Shown: positions 17,229-27,147, counted from the first letter of the stretch. The stretch is 64,000 bases of DNA from Desulfoscipio geothermicus (GCA_016841205.1 JAENZP010000003.1:186001-250000); one strand, 5' to 3'. The notes: generated by a model from the letters alone, not told the origin. Translations and numbers: made by a program.

Positions 17229-18401
17229 TTAACTGTTACAGCCACTGCTGCTAAACTGATCAATATTCCTATCCTTAAGCTCTCTTAAACATTGCAGTGC
17301 AAAATCCACATCTTCAGGCTTATTAAAGTATGAAAAACTAAACCTGACCAGCATGCTATTTAGGGTACCCAACGTGCGGTGGGCATCGGGGGAACAATGC
17401 AGGCCAGCCCGGCAGGCGATATTATACCACTGGTCCAGAGCGCCACCTACGGCTATGGTATCCTTATCCCGCATTTGAAATGATACCACCGGTACCCGGC
17501 TGGCACTATCCGGCGGCCCAAATATTTTTATTCCGGGGATCCGCCGGGCTCCCTCTAAAAACCTATTGACCAGCGCCAGCTCATGCTCTAGTATTTTAAA
17601 CAGCCCGGTATGGCGAATAAAATTCACCCCGGCACCCAACCCCGCAATACCCATAAAGTTTAAAGTGCCGCTCTCATACTTCTCAGGTAGAACATCGGGT
17701 TGTCCAGCAACTGCCGAATTACTGCCTGTGCCCCCTTCACGCCAATTTTTTAACCTTATCCGCTCTCCTACATAAAGAATTCCCGTGCCCGGTGGTCCCA
17801 TTAACCCCTTATGCCCGGGCATAGCCAGTAAATCAATATTCATCTCAGCCACGTTTATATCCAGTAGACCAGCGGTTTGCGCCGCGTCAACAATAAATAT
17901 AACACCGGCTTGGCGGGCTATTTCCCCTATTTCCCTTACGGGCATCACAGTGCCAGTGACATTTGAAGCATGGGTTAATATAATAGCCCTGGTATCGTAT
18001 CGCATAGCTTTTTTAACCTGGTCCGGGTCCAGCGTACCGTCAGAAGCGCAGCGCACCTTGGTTACCGATATTTTTCCCCATTGGCCGTTAAGTGGCCTAG
18101 TCACCGAGTTATGTTCCATAGAACTAGTTATCACATGGTCACCTACTCTTAGTGACCCTTTGATAGCCATGTTTAATGCATCTGTGGCATTAAGAGTAAA
18201 AATCACCCGATTATAATCATTGATATTAAATAGCTCGGCTATTGATTGTCGAGTGTCATCAACAATTTTACCAGCTGCCAGTGACATTTTATGGCCAGAT
18301 CGGCCCGGATTAGACCCCACGATTTCCAAACAATAACGCATCGCTTCCAACACTTCGGGCGGTTTGGGCCAAGTAGTAGCGGCATTATCAAAGTATATCA
18401 A
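17229..18401 (-). CDS. Cysteine desulfurase-like class V aminotransferase
   Basis: 390 residues, PLP enzyme of the cysteine desulfurase branch. DNAATTWPKP is at the N-terminus, SSMEHNSVTRPL carries the PLP-contact His, and the Schiff-base Lys is in MPGHKGLMGPPGTG. The Cys in GLHCSPDAHRTLGT is at the expected active-site loop. The C-terminus ends SSGCNS. TTG start behind GGGAGGT. No iscU or mnmA is next to it, so it resembles the stand-alone anaerobe family that may serve selenium or sulfur transfer; the true substrate is unknown. Confidence 0.8.
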   Translation of the reverse strand: MIYFDNAATTWPKPPEVLEAMRYCLEIVGSNPGRSGHKMSLAAGKIVDDTRQSIAELFNINDYNRVIFTLNATDALNMAIKGSLRVGDHVITSSMEHNSVTRPLNGQWGKISVTKVRCASDGTLDPDQVKKAMRYDTRAIILTHASNVTGTVMPVREIGEIARQAGVIFIVDAAQTAGLLDINVAEMNIDLLAMPGHKGLMGPPGTGILYVGERIRLKNWREGGTGSNSAVAGQPDVLPEKYESGTLNFMGIAGLGAGVNFIRHTGLFKILEHELALVNRFLEGARRIPGIKIFGPPDSASRVPVVSFQMRDKDTIAVGGALDQWYNIACRAGLHCSPDAHRTLGTLNSMLVRFSFSYFNKPEDVDFALQCLRELKDRNIDQFSSSGCNS

Positions 18402-18567
18402 TAAAGGACCTCCCGACAGTAAATTAATAATATAGTTATTAATTTACCCATTAACTTATGCCAGGAAAAAAATGAGTAAATGCTTTACTATAATATATAT
18501 TGTTTACTCAATAACAAAATTAAAGGCGTAGCTTTAAATAATAAAAACACATCCAATTATAAAGAAA

Positions 18568-18589
18568 AGGGATACCACTAGGCATCCCT
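18568..18589 (-). terminator. Terminator overlapping the stop of the coiled-coil gene
   Basis: Arms AGGGAT/ATCCCT (18584-18589 and 18568-18573) with a 10-nt loop, then TTTTCTTT on the minus strand. The TAG stop codon (18588-18590) is part of the stem. Confidence 0.7.
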
Positions 18590-19985
18590 ATGAAATCACT
18601 TGTCTGCTATTTTTTTTGAATAAACCTACCAACCTGGCCACCATTCTCACCAAAGGATGGGTTAAATGATCTTCCAAGAACTTATATTCATTTTTTATTT
18701 TAGTTAACTCTTGTTGGGCCAAGCGTAGCGCATTGCTAAGTTTTTCCTCTTCAGCCATGAAATGTTTTAAATCAGCACTTAGCGTATTAATCTCCTCATG
18801 CCATATTTTCTGCTCCTGGCCTGCATTTTCCTTAAACCTCTCCAACTTTTGTTTTAATTCAACAATCTCAGTTTGTAACTCTGCGACCCGATTGGCATGG
18901 TTTTCTTTCATCTCAATCAATCTGGCCTTATTTTCACGGTCCCGCTCTTTATATTGCTGTAGCTTAGTAAATAACGACTCCTGACTGGATTGGCTCATAT
19001 TCAATAATTGTTGTATCTTTAAATTCTCTTTTTCCTTATCTTTAAATTTGGCTACCCAAAGCCTGCACTGGTACAATATACTATTCGCCTTGGCCTCCAG
19101 TTTTTGCAAGTGCTCCTTATATCGATATATCTCCTTCTTCCTAAGCGCCAGCAGCAAATCTTTTTCAGCCATCTGAGTAGTCATTTGCTCATACCTACCA
19201 GTTTCGTTCTGGCGCAAAGCTAATGCTGCTGCAACCTCACGATGGGTTGCCGACACTTCCTCAATTTGTTTTTGCAATCCGGCGTTTTTAAGAGTCCATT
19301 TATAGCGCTCTCGATTCCACCGATCTCTTTGGCGTTTAATAGCTTCTAAATATCTTTTAATTATACGATCGTAAATAACCCTGGCTTCTGAATTGTAGCA
19401 CCACACCCCATTGCCGATTTCATCAAAATAAGGGAACTTTTTTAGAACCTCATGTATTTCTTTTTGTCTTATATTTCGCCAGTTACCAACCACATCAGTT
19501 AATTGGGTAAGAGAAAGACCAGTAGGGTATATCTTTAGGGCTTTGATTATTAAATGCTTTAATGAATAATGTTCTGTTTCCACTTCCCATTCTGTCAATC
19601 CCCATTGACCATTGGCTAGTTGAATAAATCTGCCGTCGTTAATTAATTCCGCCTGTTCCGCCAACGCTTTACTTTTTTTCTTTTTTAAGCTATTTTTGGA
19701 TAGCTCGTTTGAACTAAGGGGTTGTTGTTTTTTAAGTAAAAGATTATATAATTGGTCATTATCCCGTTTTCCTTCCAGGTTCAAGACCCATATACAACCA
19801 TTACTACTCTCGAAACATTTATGTTGTTCTAAACATAAGCAAATTTTTTCCTCTACTTGTTCTTGTGTATAATCCGCCAGCATCTGCTTGTGCACATAAG
19901 GGGTCAATTCTGCTACAGCTAGAGATTCAAAGAAAAACAAAGTCTTTTTAAGTACATCGGTAAGTGAATTTAATTTACCGCTCAT
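18588..19985 (-). CDS. Unrecognised protein with three winged-helix-like repeats and a long coiled coil
   Basis: 465 residues. Residues 1-200 hold three related modules, each ending in an F-x-x-x-x-N-G-x-W-like turn: FESSNGCIWVL (58-68), FIQLANGQWGL (120-130) and FDEIGNGVWCY (187-197). This pattern recalls HARE-HTH/RpoE-delta-type winged helices. Residues about 205-445 are charged and heptad-rich, a long coiled coil. The last 20 residues (PLVRMVARLVGLFKK) form a basic amphipathic helix that could touch membrane. Clear AAGGTGG site before the ATG. It is monocistronic between terminators. No function can be given; a scaffold linking DNA and another structure is one guess. Confidence 0.65.
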   Translation of the reverse strand: MSGKLNSLTDVLKKTLFFFESLAVAELTPYVHKQMLADYTQEQVEEKICLCLEQHKCFESSNGCIWVLNLEGKRDNDQLYNLLLKKQQPLSSNELSKNSLKKKKSKALAEQAELINDGRFIQLANGQWGLTEWEVETEHYSLKHLIIKALKIYPTGLSLTQLTDVVGNWRNIRQKEIHEVLKKFPYFDEIGNGVWCYNSEARVIYDRIIKRYLEAIKRQRDRWNRERYKWTLKNAGLQKQIEEVSATHREVAAALALRQNETGRYEQMTTQMAEKDLLLALRKKEIYRYKEHLQKLEAKANSILYQCRLWVAKFKDKEKENLKIQQLLNMSQSSQESLFTKLQQYKERDRENKARLIEMKENHANRVAELQTEIVELKQKLERFKENAGQEQKIWHEEINTLSADLKHFMAEEEKLSNALRLAQQELTKIKNEYKFLEDHLTHPLVRMVARLVGLFKKNSRQVIS

Positions 19986-20423
19986 TTAATGCACCACCTT
20001 AAGCATGTTATTTACATATATTTCCTAAATGTATACTTCATCTTTTTTTTAAAATATCCTTCCTAAATTTTTAATTTTTTTCTAATTTTTTCCTGTTGTT
20101 TTAAATTATTTAAGGACACTTACAACCATATAAATAGAGAAATTAATCACATACTTTCTTAATTGAGGCCATTACCCGGATATTTGGCAATATCAGAAAA
20201 TGTTAAGTAAGTTTTTTGGAAGTACTTGCATGACGCAGGTTTCCACAGCATATTACCAATAATAATGATGCCCATAACTTAAGCCCACGTCATTAAAATA
20301 AATGCGTGGGCTTATTATTTGCGTAATATCTTAAGTTAGGAGCTCTATTATAACAGCAGTAGTAAAATTTTTATCACATGTAAGCATTAGACCCTAAGGG
20401 AAAAATACCACATGTTTAAAGTA
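19986..20423. other. 438-bp gap with a strong hairpin and possible promoter
   Basis: No gene is seen. On the minus strand an extended -10 (TGTTATAAT, about 20347-20355) is followed by a 9-bp perfect hairpin (20281-20313) whose arms are nested in a second AACTT/AAGTT pairing. About 295 nt of unassigned sequence then leads to the coiled-coil gene. It may hold that gene's long leader or a small RNA; part of it may terminate guaB. Confidence 0.45.
20281..20313. terminator. Strong hairpin downstream of guaB
   Basis: AAGCCCACG (20281-20289) pairs with CGTGGGCTT (20305-20313), perfect 9 bp. On the plus strand it is followed by ATTATTT; on the minus strand no good T run follows. It may end guaB transcription or belong to a leader RNA. 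Confidence 0.5.
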
Positions 20424-21887
<1,464 letters not shown>

Positions 21888-21929
21888 TCACTCCCCTCAG
21901 TTAATGTCTTCTATTTAATATATCTGCTT

Positions 21930-21938
21930 ATTATAGCA
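21930..21938 (-). promoter_or_regulatory. guaB: Probable extended -10 of guaB
   Basis: On the minus strand TGCTATAAT gives a perfect -10 with the TG extension, about 50 bp before the guaB ATG. No good -35 is found at 17 bp. Confidence 0.45.
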
Positions 21939-21998
21939 CAACGTATGGTTATAAGGGGACCAATTATTGATATTTCAATAAAAAAACCTTTATAAACC

Positions 21999-22223
21999 TT
22001 AATCCTGCCCCATAACGTGTCCCAGGCCGTAACGCATAAAATGGTCTCGCAGGTGATAAATTAGCTTTTCCGTAACATTGTAATCCTCTGCCATCTCTAC
22101 GTCAGACTTGCCGTCCTTTAATCCTTCAATAAAATCGTCAAAATCAATGCCTACCTCTTCGGTCATAAATTTTAAACTAGGTTCAGTACTCCAAGGCACC
22201 CTGGAAGGGATATATTCTCCCAA
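21999..22223 (-). CDS. Small conserved helical protein with HTH-like C-terminus
   Basis: 74 residues from an in-frame TTG at 22223; a GTG at 22235 would sit inside the AAGGAGG ribosome site. Residues about 30-65 (FIEGLKDGKSDVEMAEDYNVTEKLIYHL) read as a helix-turn-helix of the kind that lets a phase-like regulator skip unused positions. No membrane segment. It lies downstream of the ytrH-ytrI pair with a 54-bp gap and may share their transcript. I know no named family; a small DNA-binding protein is the best description. Confidence 0.55.
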   Translation of the reverse strand: MGEYIPSRVPWSTEPSLKFMTEEVGIDFDDFIEGLKDGKSDVEMAEDYNVTEKLIYHLRDHFMRYGLGHVMGQD

Positions 22224-22277
22224 TGTTAAAGACACCTCCTTTTTTAAAGGTATTTTATCCGGAAAACGAATCCATTA

Positions 22278-22760
22278 TCATACCATGTTTTTTATGGGTA
22301 TTATTTCCAAATAAACAATAACATTTTCTGATAACACTACCAGCATAACCTTTAAACGAATCTTATTTCCTTCTACCTCTACCTCCCGGTTATCCACAAT
22401 CCGGGGCACTAACAGGTAATTAATAGTTTCCAGTTCCTGCCCGGAAATAATTTGTAACCATTCCCTTACTTTTTTCTCCACCGTTAACTCAATAGTGCTT
22501 CTTTCATACTCCGAATAATCGCATTCTTCAGTAAAGTTAATGCGAGCGCTAATTTTAGTGACCACCCTGGTATGCATTTCTTCACTAGCTTGTCGCAACT
22601 GCTCCAACTCCTTTTCGGTAACCGCTAGATTATCCGCAAGAGACCGGTTTTCAATATATAAATCGTCAATCTGCTTACCTACAAAGACTCCCGTTAGAGC
22701 AGCGCCAATTATCATACCAAGTCCCAAAACCGTTACACCAAATATAAAGCGCTTTTTCAT
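22278..22760 (-). CDS. ytrI: YtrI-like sporulation membrane protein
   Basis: 160 residues. One N-terminal membrane anchor (about 5-27), then a short coiled coil (35-65) and a soluble domain. It overlaps ytrH by 4 bp (ATGA type), the same pairing as ytrH/ytrI of B. subtilis, which are sigma-E genes needed for full spore formation. The sequence alone is weakly conserved, so the name rests on the partner and architecture. Ends shortly before a small HTH-like gene. Confidence 0.65.
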   Translation of the reverse strand: MKKRFIFGVTVLGLGMIIGAALTGVFVGKQIDDLYIENRSLADNLAVTEKELEQLRQASEEMHTRVVTKISARINFTEECDYSEYERSTIELTVEKKVREWLQIISGQELETINYLLVPRIVDNREVEVEGNKIRLKVMLVVLSENVIVYLEIIPIKNMV

Positions 22761-23083
22761 GGCCCTTCACCCGACAATATTAATAATAGATAATAACCGC
22801 TCTGGGTACCAGCCAAAGCACTGGTTATATAAATCAATTGTTTGATGACTGCCCGCATTTCACCCTGGAAAAGGCCAGATTCCAGCACTTCAAAAGTGGA
22901 AAAAGTGCCGCCAATGGCAGCTACAATGGCCCATATTTTAATTTCCCTGGCCAGTTTCATCATGGTACCCACGGGCGGCTCCCGAACTAAAACGGCCGCT
23001 AGAGCGCCCACCAGAGCTGCACCAAGCATAATACCAAGAGCAGTAAAAAATATTAGCACCGTTTTATTAATAAACGTATCCAT
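22757..23083 (-). CDS. ytrH: YtrH family sporulation protein
   Basis: 108 residues from the ATG at 23083 (AAGGTGA site five bases upstream); longer readings pass through that site. It has three membrane segments: IFFTALGIMLGAALVGALAAVL, the IWAIVAAIGGTFSTFEVLESG region, and the C-terminal YITSALAGTQSGYYLLLIL. The KIWAIVAAIGGTF segment is the family signature as I know it. A CATACATAT string (23159-23167) resembles a sigma-E -10, but no fitting -35 was found. An imperfect hairpin lies in the leader. Confidence 0.8.
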   Translation of the reverse strand: MDTFINKTVLIFFTALGIMLGAALVGALAAVLVREPPVGTMMKLAREIKIWAIVAAIGGTFSTFEVLESGLFQGEMRAVIKQLIYITSALAGTQSGYYLLLILSGEGP

Positions 23084-23101
23084 GTTTCTCACCTTCACCA
23101 A

Positions 23102-23158
23102 CTATGTCTGGGAGAGTCCGATTTTTACCGGCGACCAAATGGACACTCCTGTCCCAAT
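23102..23158 (-). repeat. Imperfect inverted repeat in the ytrH leader
   Basis: The two ends (TGTCTGGGAGAGTCC at about 23105-23119 and GGACACTCCTGTCCC at about 23141-23155) are partly complementary, around an ATTT...AAAT core. It resembles a REP-type hairpin element; no second good copy was found in the window. Confidence 0.35.
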
Positions 23159-23209
23159 ATATGTATGTTATAATGAAATAAGAACAAAGATACATTGTTC
23201 TATTGTTTG

Positions 23210-23232
23210 AAAAAAAAGACCCTCTTGGGGTC
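23210..23232 (-). terminator. Terminator of the small coiled-coil gene
   Basis: Stem GACCC/GGGTC (23218-23222, 23228-23232) with a 5-nt loop, followed by eight T on the minus strand. Confidence 0.85.
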
Positions 23233-23256
23233 GTTGTGAATTATATTATAGTATTT

Positions 23257-23511
23257 TTAATGATCTTTAATTTTGGATTCCAATTCTACTATTTGCCTGT
23301 TCTTCTTCAATAACCAGCAAGCATACTTGTAATTATTCCGGTGTAAACGGCGGTTTTCCTTTTCCAGCCTGGTTAAGAATAAGGTCTTTTCTTTTTCCAC
23401 TTTTTCAATTAAGTTCATCAATACCCTACGGCTAAGACGGAGTTGGTCCACCTTATCCTCTAATTCCTGTATCCTGCGCTGGAAATATTTTAAATCCGGA
23501 TTTTCTTCCAT
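23257..23511 (-). CDS. Small coiled-coil protein, unknown function
   Basis: 84 residues, almost wholly charged coiled coil (KYFQRRIQELEDKVDQLRLSRR, then EKENRRLHRNNYKYACWLLKKN). Good GGTGGTG ribosome site before the ATG and its own terminator, so it is a real gene. It sits between the DapL-like gene and ytrH. Heptad spacing suggests a dimer. I recognise no family; a basic, dimeric, possibly spore-related protein is all that can be said. Confidence 0.6.
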   Translation of the reverse strand: MEENPDLKYFQRRIQELEDKVDQLRLSRRVLMNLIEKVEKEKTLFLTRLEKENRRLHRNNYKYACWLLKKNRQIVELESKIKDH

Positions 23512-23584
23512 CGCAACACCACCTTGACCGTCTTCTGATTTTATTATATGTCGAGTGGTATTTAAATAGACATATCACCTGTCC

Positions 23585-24748
23585 CTAGCTTAAAAATTCA
23601 CCAATACGGTGCACAGCCTCTTGCAGCAAGGACTCATCCTGAACAAGAGCAATACGCAGGTACCCCTCACCCATTTCCCCGAACGCATTACCAGGTATCA
23701 CCAGCACACCAGACCTGTGTAGCATTTTAATAGCAAATTCTTTAGAAGTACACTCATACCCCTTGGGCAGGGGTGCCCAGACAAACATTGAGGCCTTGGG
23801 TCGGGGGACCTCCCAGCCCAGACGAGCCAAGCCGTCCACCAGCACATCACGGCGACGACGGTAAAGCTCTGCATTTTCCCGCACACAGTCCTGGGGCCCT
23901 TCCAGGGCGGCTACACCGGCCTCCTGAACAACATTGAACACACCATAGTCAATATTGGTTTTTATCCTGCTCAGCGCACTCAGGACACCGGCGTTACCGA
24001 TGGCAAAACCAATCCGGCACCCAGCCATGTTATATGTCTTGGACAGTGAATAAAACTCAATCCCCACCTCCCGAGCCCCGGGTATTTCTAGAAAACTAAT
24101 TGGTTTATAACCATCGAAAGCCAGCTCACAATAAGCAATATCATGACACACAATAATATCATATTTATGAGCGTAATATACCAGCTCAGTAAAAAATTTC
24201 CGGTCAGCCGAAGCAGCTACCGGATTGTTCGGGTAATTCACCCATAACAGTTTGGCCCGCTGGGCAACCTCTTGTGGAATGGCTTTTAAATCCGGTAAAA
24301 AATTGTTTTTCGCCAGCAAAGGCATGGGATAAATTTCTCCTTCGGCAAGTATTATACTGGCGGCATAAATGGGGTAGCCAGGATCGGGAATCAGAGCAAT
24401 ATCACCCGGGTTGATGTATGCCAGTGCTATGTGGGCCAAACCATCCTGGGACCCCATTAAAACAAGCACCTCGTTATCCGGGTTTAACTCCACCCCAAAC
24501 CTGTTATAATACCAGTTAGCCAACGCCCGTCGTAATGCCGGACTACCTACCAGAGTGTAACGGTAATTATCCAACTTATCCAGGGCATTATGCATGGCTT
24601 CGATAATATGTGGTGCAGGCGGCCGATCCGGGCTGCCCACCCCCAAATTAATCACCTTTATACCCCGTTGTTCAACCTGCCTTTTTATTTCTTCCATTTC
24701 ATTAAAAATTGCTGAACTAATGTTTTGTATTCTACGTGCGATTTCCAA
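23585..24748 (-). CDS. dapL: LL-diaminopimelate aminotransferase-like class I/II aminotransferase
   Basis: 387 residues from a TTG at 24748 behind GGAGGAG; the TTG at 24763 overlaps that site. PLP-fold type I: GVGSPDRPPAPHIIEAM, DPGYPIYAASI, NYPNNPVAA, Schiff-base Lys in SLSKTYNMAGCRIGFA, and Arg near LRIALVQDE. These match LL-DAP aminotransferases, which make LL-diaminopimelate from tetrahydrodipicolinate in one step. dapA and dapB are in the window and no dapD/dapH is seen. DapL paralogues with other substrates (alanine, methionine pathways) are common, so the exact role is probable, not certain. Confidence 0.75.
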   Translation of the reverse strand: MEIARRIQNISSAIFNEMEEIKRQVEQRGIKVINLGVGSPDRPPAPHIIEAMHNALDKLDNYRYTLVGSPALRRALANWYYNRFGVELNPDNEVLVLMGSQDGLAHIALAYINPGDIALIPDPGYPIYAASIILAEGEIYPMPLLAKNNFLPDLKAIPQEVAQRAKLLWVNYPNNPVAASADRKFFTELVYYAHKYDIIVCHDIAYCELAFDGYKPISFLEIPGAREVGIEFYSLSKTYNMAGCRIGFAIGNAGVLSALSRIKTNIDYGVFNVVQEAGVAALEGPQDCVRENAELYRRRRDVLVDGLARLGWEVPRPKASMFVWAPLPKGYECTSKEFAIKMLHRSGVLVIPGNAFGEMGEGYLRIALVQDESLLQEAVHRIGEFLS

Positions 24749-24793
24749 ATAAATCTCCTCCAACCATATATCTAAAATGTTACGAAAATTATG

Positions 24794-25621
24794 TTACTTA
24801 ATGTTTTCCACGGCAAGCGCCCGCAGCTGCATAACCACTACATATGGCACTCTAGTCTCACCAAGCCGCCCGTGCCCCGTTACACCTACACCGTGAAAAT
24901 CAGAGCCGCCAGTGCCTACCAGTCCGTACTGGCTGCAAAACCCGAGATAATAATTCTCCATTTCCCGCGTATGTTTTGGGTGATATACTTCCAGTCCTTG
25001 CAACCCGGCATCAATCAAGGTCATTATAAATTTTTCTCCGCATGAAATGCCGGGATGGGCCAGCACAGGTACTCCGCCCAGCTTTCTGACTAATTTGACC
25101 ATATTCACCGGATGATATTTTAAACGGGGTACATATGCTGGTTTGCCAACACCGATATATTGTTCAAATGCCTCAGTAATACTGCTGACCTTATCAATGG
25201 CCAGTAAAGCCTGAGCTATATGTGGTCTACCCACAGAACCAGAGCCAGCCAGTTTTAGTACTTGATCATATCTAATATCAATGCCCATTTGATGTAGTTT
25301 TTCTACAATTTTGCGTGCTCTGCTCAGCCGGGCATTGCGAAAAACATTTAAATGTTCCTGCAAGCCGGTATTTCCAGAGTCTATACAATAAGCAAGTATA
25401 TGTATTTCCATGCCTTCATGTTCAGTGCTTAATTCCACTCCATCGAGAATATCTATACCATGCAATGCGGCTTCCGACTTAGCTGGTCCTACACCTTCCA
25501 TTGTATCATGATCAGTTACAGCCACAGCCCGCAATTTAGCATGTGCCGCCATTCTTACTACTTCCCCCGGCGTACTGACACCATCGGAGGAAGTAGTATG
25601 TATATGCAAATCAGCAAACAT
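24794..25621 (-). CDS. PHP-domain metal-dependent phosphoesterase
   Basis: 275 residues from the ATG at 25621 behind AGGGTGAG. Polymerase and histidinol phosphatase (PHP) domain: DLHIHTTSSDG, VTDHDTMEG, VPVLAHPGIS and GTGGSDFHG supply the metal ligands. Members of the YciV/TrpH group hydrolyse 3',5'-nucleoside bisphosphates or trim RNA 5' ends; the ligand pattern fits that group. It precedes the DapL-like gene by 45 bp and may be cotranscribed. Confidence 0.8.
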   Translation of the reverse strand: MFADLHIHTTSSDGVSTPGEVVRMAAHAKLRAVAVTDHDTMEGVGPAKSEAALHGIDILDGVELSTEHEGMEIHILAYCIDSGNTGLQEHLNVFRNARLSRARKIVEKLHQMGIDIRYDQVLKLAGSGSVGRPHIAQALLAIDKVSSITEAFEQYIGVGKPAYVPRLKYHPVNMVKLVRKLGGVPVLAHPGISCGEKFIMTLIDAGLQGLEVYHPKHTREMENYYLGFCSQYGLVGTGGSDFHGVGVTGHGRLGETRVPYVVVMQLRALAVENIK

Positions 25622-25711
25622 TACTCTCACCCTAACATATCGCATCTCGAACTAAAACCCAGTGTCTATTTTACCATACTTATATTAGCGTATCCCGATG
25701 ATTTTGTATTT

Positions 25712-26659
25712 TTATTTTAAAACCCTGTCCAGCAACCTTAACCAATTTTCTCCCATCATACCGGATATTTGCCCATTACTATAACCATGCTTCAATAGTG
25801 CCTCCGCCAAGCGCAAACCACAAGTTGCATCATGTAATCCGGGCGTGACTCTATCCATGCCGTCAAAATCAGACCCCAATCCAATACAATCTGTACCAAA
25901 ACGAGAGGCAATATGATCTATATGCTTAATAAATGTCGCCAGGCAGGGATTATGCTGATCTACAAACTCGGGGACAAAAGTCAGGCCAATTATACCCCCG
26001 CTCTTGGCCAGGTATTCTATCTGGGTATCGTCCAAATTCCGGGGATGATCGCATACCTCCCGGCAATTAGCATGGGTAGCAGCAAAGGGTAAATTCGAGG
26101 TTTTAGCCACATCCCAAAAACCCTGGGTAGCCAGATGAGCTACGTCAATTAACATACCCAGATTATTCATAGCCTGCACCACCAACCGACCAAACGAACT
26201 CAGACCACCAGCAGCAACCCCTTCCCCCACTCCGTCAGCAAGCTCATTGCGTCCATTCCAAGTTAAAGTTATTGAGCGTACTCCCAACTTGTAATACGTT
26301 CTTAATAACGCTACATCACCAGCCAGCGCTTCACCACCTTCAATAGTTAGTAACGCAGCAATTTTACCTGTCCCGGTAATCCGGTGAATATCCCCTGCAT
26401 ATAAGACCAGATCAACGATGGTCCGGTCTTGAAGTATTTGGGTATAGAAAACATCGATCAACTGCAAACATCTTTTTAAGGCCATATCTTTATACTTTGG
26501 CGCTATAAAAGCCGCAAAAAACTGTACATTAATACCGCCCGCCCGCATACGTGATAAATCCAACTGTCCACTGGCGGATTTTTCAACAAAAGTACGGTTT
26601 TGTTCAAGTAAGGCAGTCAGTGTATCACAATGGCCGTCCACTATCCATGGCAAATCCAA
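25712..26659 (-). CDS. Membrane dipeptidase family (peptidase M19) protein
   Basis: 315 residues. Zinc dipeptidase of the renal-dipeptidase family: the HxD ligand pair in VDGHCDTL, the bridging Glu in TIEGGEAL, His in IDVAHLAT and ATHANCREVCDHPRN, and the catalytic Asp in GLGSDFDGM. No signal peptide or anchor, so it is cytoplasmic. TTG start behind GGGGGT. Its substrate, possibly D-amino-acid or wall dipeptides, cannot be read from sequence. Confidence 0.88.
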   Translation of the reverse strand: MDLPWIVDGHCDTLTALLEQNRTFVEKSASGQLDLSRMRAGGINVQFFAAFIAPKYKDMALKRCLQLIDVFYTQILQDRTIVDLVLYAGDIHRITGTGKIAALLTIEGGEALAGDVALLRTYYKLGVRSITLTWNGRNELADGVGEGVAAGGLSSFGRLVVQAMNNLGMLIDVAHLATQGFWDVAKTSNLPFAATHANCREVCDHPRNLDDTQIEYLAKSGGIIGLTFVPEFVDQHNPCLATFIKHIDHIASRFGTDCIGLGSDFDGMDRVTPGLHDATCGLRLAEALLKHGYSNGQISGMMGENWLRLLDRVLK

Positions 26660-26690
26660 TATCTTTACCCCCGTTCTATAAAAACTAAAA

Positions 26691-26724
26691 AACCTGTTTA
26701 TTCTTTAATGAGAATAAACAGGTT
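26691..26724 (-). terminator. Terminator of spoVS
   Basis: Perfect 14-bp stem (26691-26704 with 26711-26724), 6-nt loop, then TTTTTTAGTTTTT on the minus strand. Confidence 0.9.
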
Positions 26725-26765
26725 ATCTTATATGCTCAAAATATATGCAACAAAATATTTAATCA

Positions 26766-27026
26766 TTACCGGGGTTCGACAATTAATTTAATTGCTGTTC
26801 TCTCTTCTCCGTCTATTATAATATCCGTAAATGCCGGGATACAAATCAGATCCACACCGCTCGGCGCAACAAAACCTCTGGCAATAGCTACCGCCTTTAC
26901 TGCCTGATTTAAAGCACCAGCACCAATGGCCTGCATTTCTGCACATCCCTTTTCCCTAAGCACTCCAGCAAGGGCACCGGCTACAGAGTTTGGATTAGAT
27001 TTTGCTGAAACTTTTAACACTTCCAT
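26766..27026 (-). CDS. spoVS: Stage V sporulation protein S
   Basis: 86 residues, full length and strongly conserved (MEVLKVSAKSNPNSVAGALA, GAGALNQAVKAVAIARGFV). An Alba-like small protein needed for spore coat assembly and septation control in B. subtilis. AAGGAGG ribosome site eight bases before the ATG. It is its own unit, with a probable sigma-H promoter upstream and a strong terminator. Position after ymdB matches B. subtilis. Confidence 0.97.
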   Translation of the reverse strand: MEVLKVSAKSNPNSVAGALAGVLREKGCAEMQAIGAGALNQAVKAVAIARGFVAPSGVDLICIPAFTDIIIDGEERTAIKLIVEPR

Positions 27027-27088
27027 TCATCGAACCTCCTTCTTCTCTAGAAAGAATGTATGCAATTATCCCTATCTTTCTAAATTAT

Positions 27089-27113
27089 ATTCTGCAAGAC
27101 CGGTAAAATTCCT
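27089..27113 (-). promoter_or_regulatory. spoVS: Probable sigma-H promoter of spoVS
   Basis: On the minus strand AGGAATT (27107-27113) precedes AGAAT (GAAT at 27089-27092) by 13 bp, matching the sigma-H consensus AGGAWWT and GAAT. B. subtilis spoVS is known to be sigma-H dependent. A TATAAT overlaps the -10 but has no good -35. Confidence 0.6.
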
Positions 27114-27147
27114 TTTCTACACAATATTTTTTTATTCTTTAAATTAA

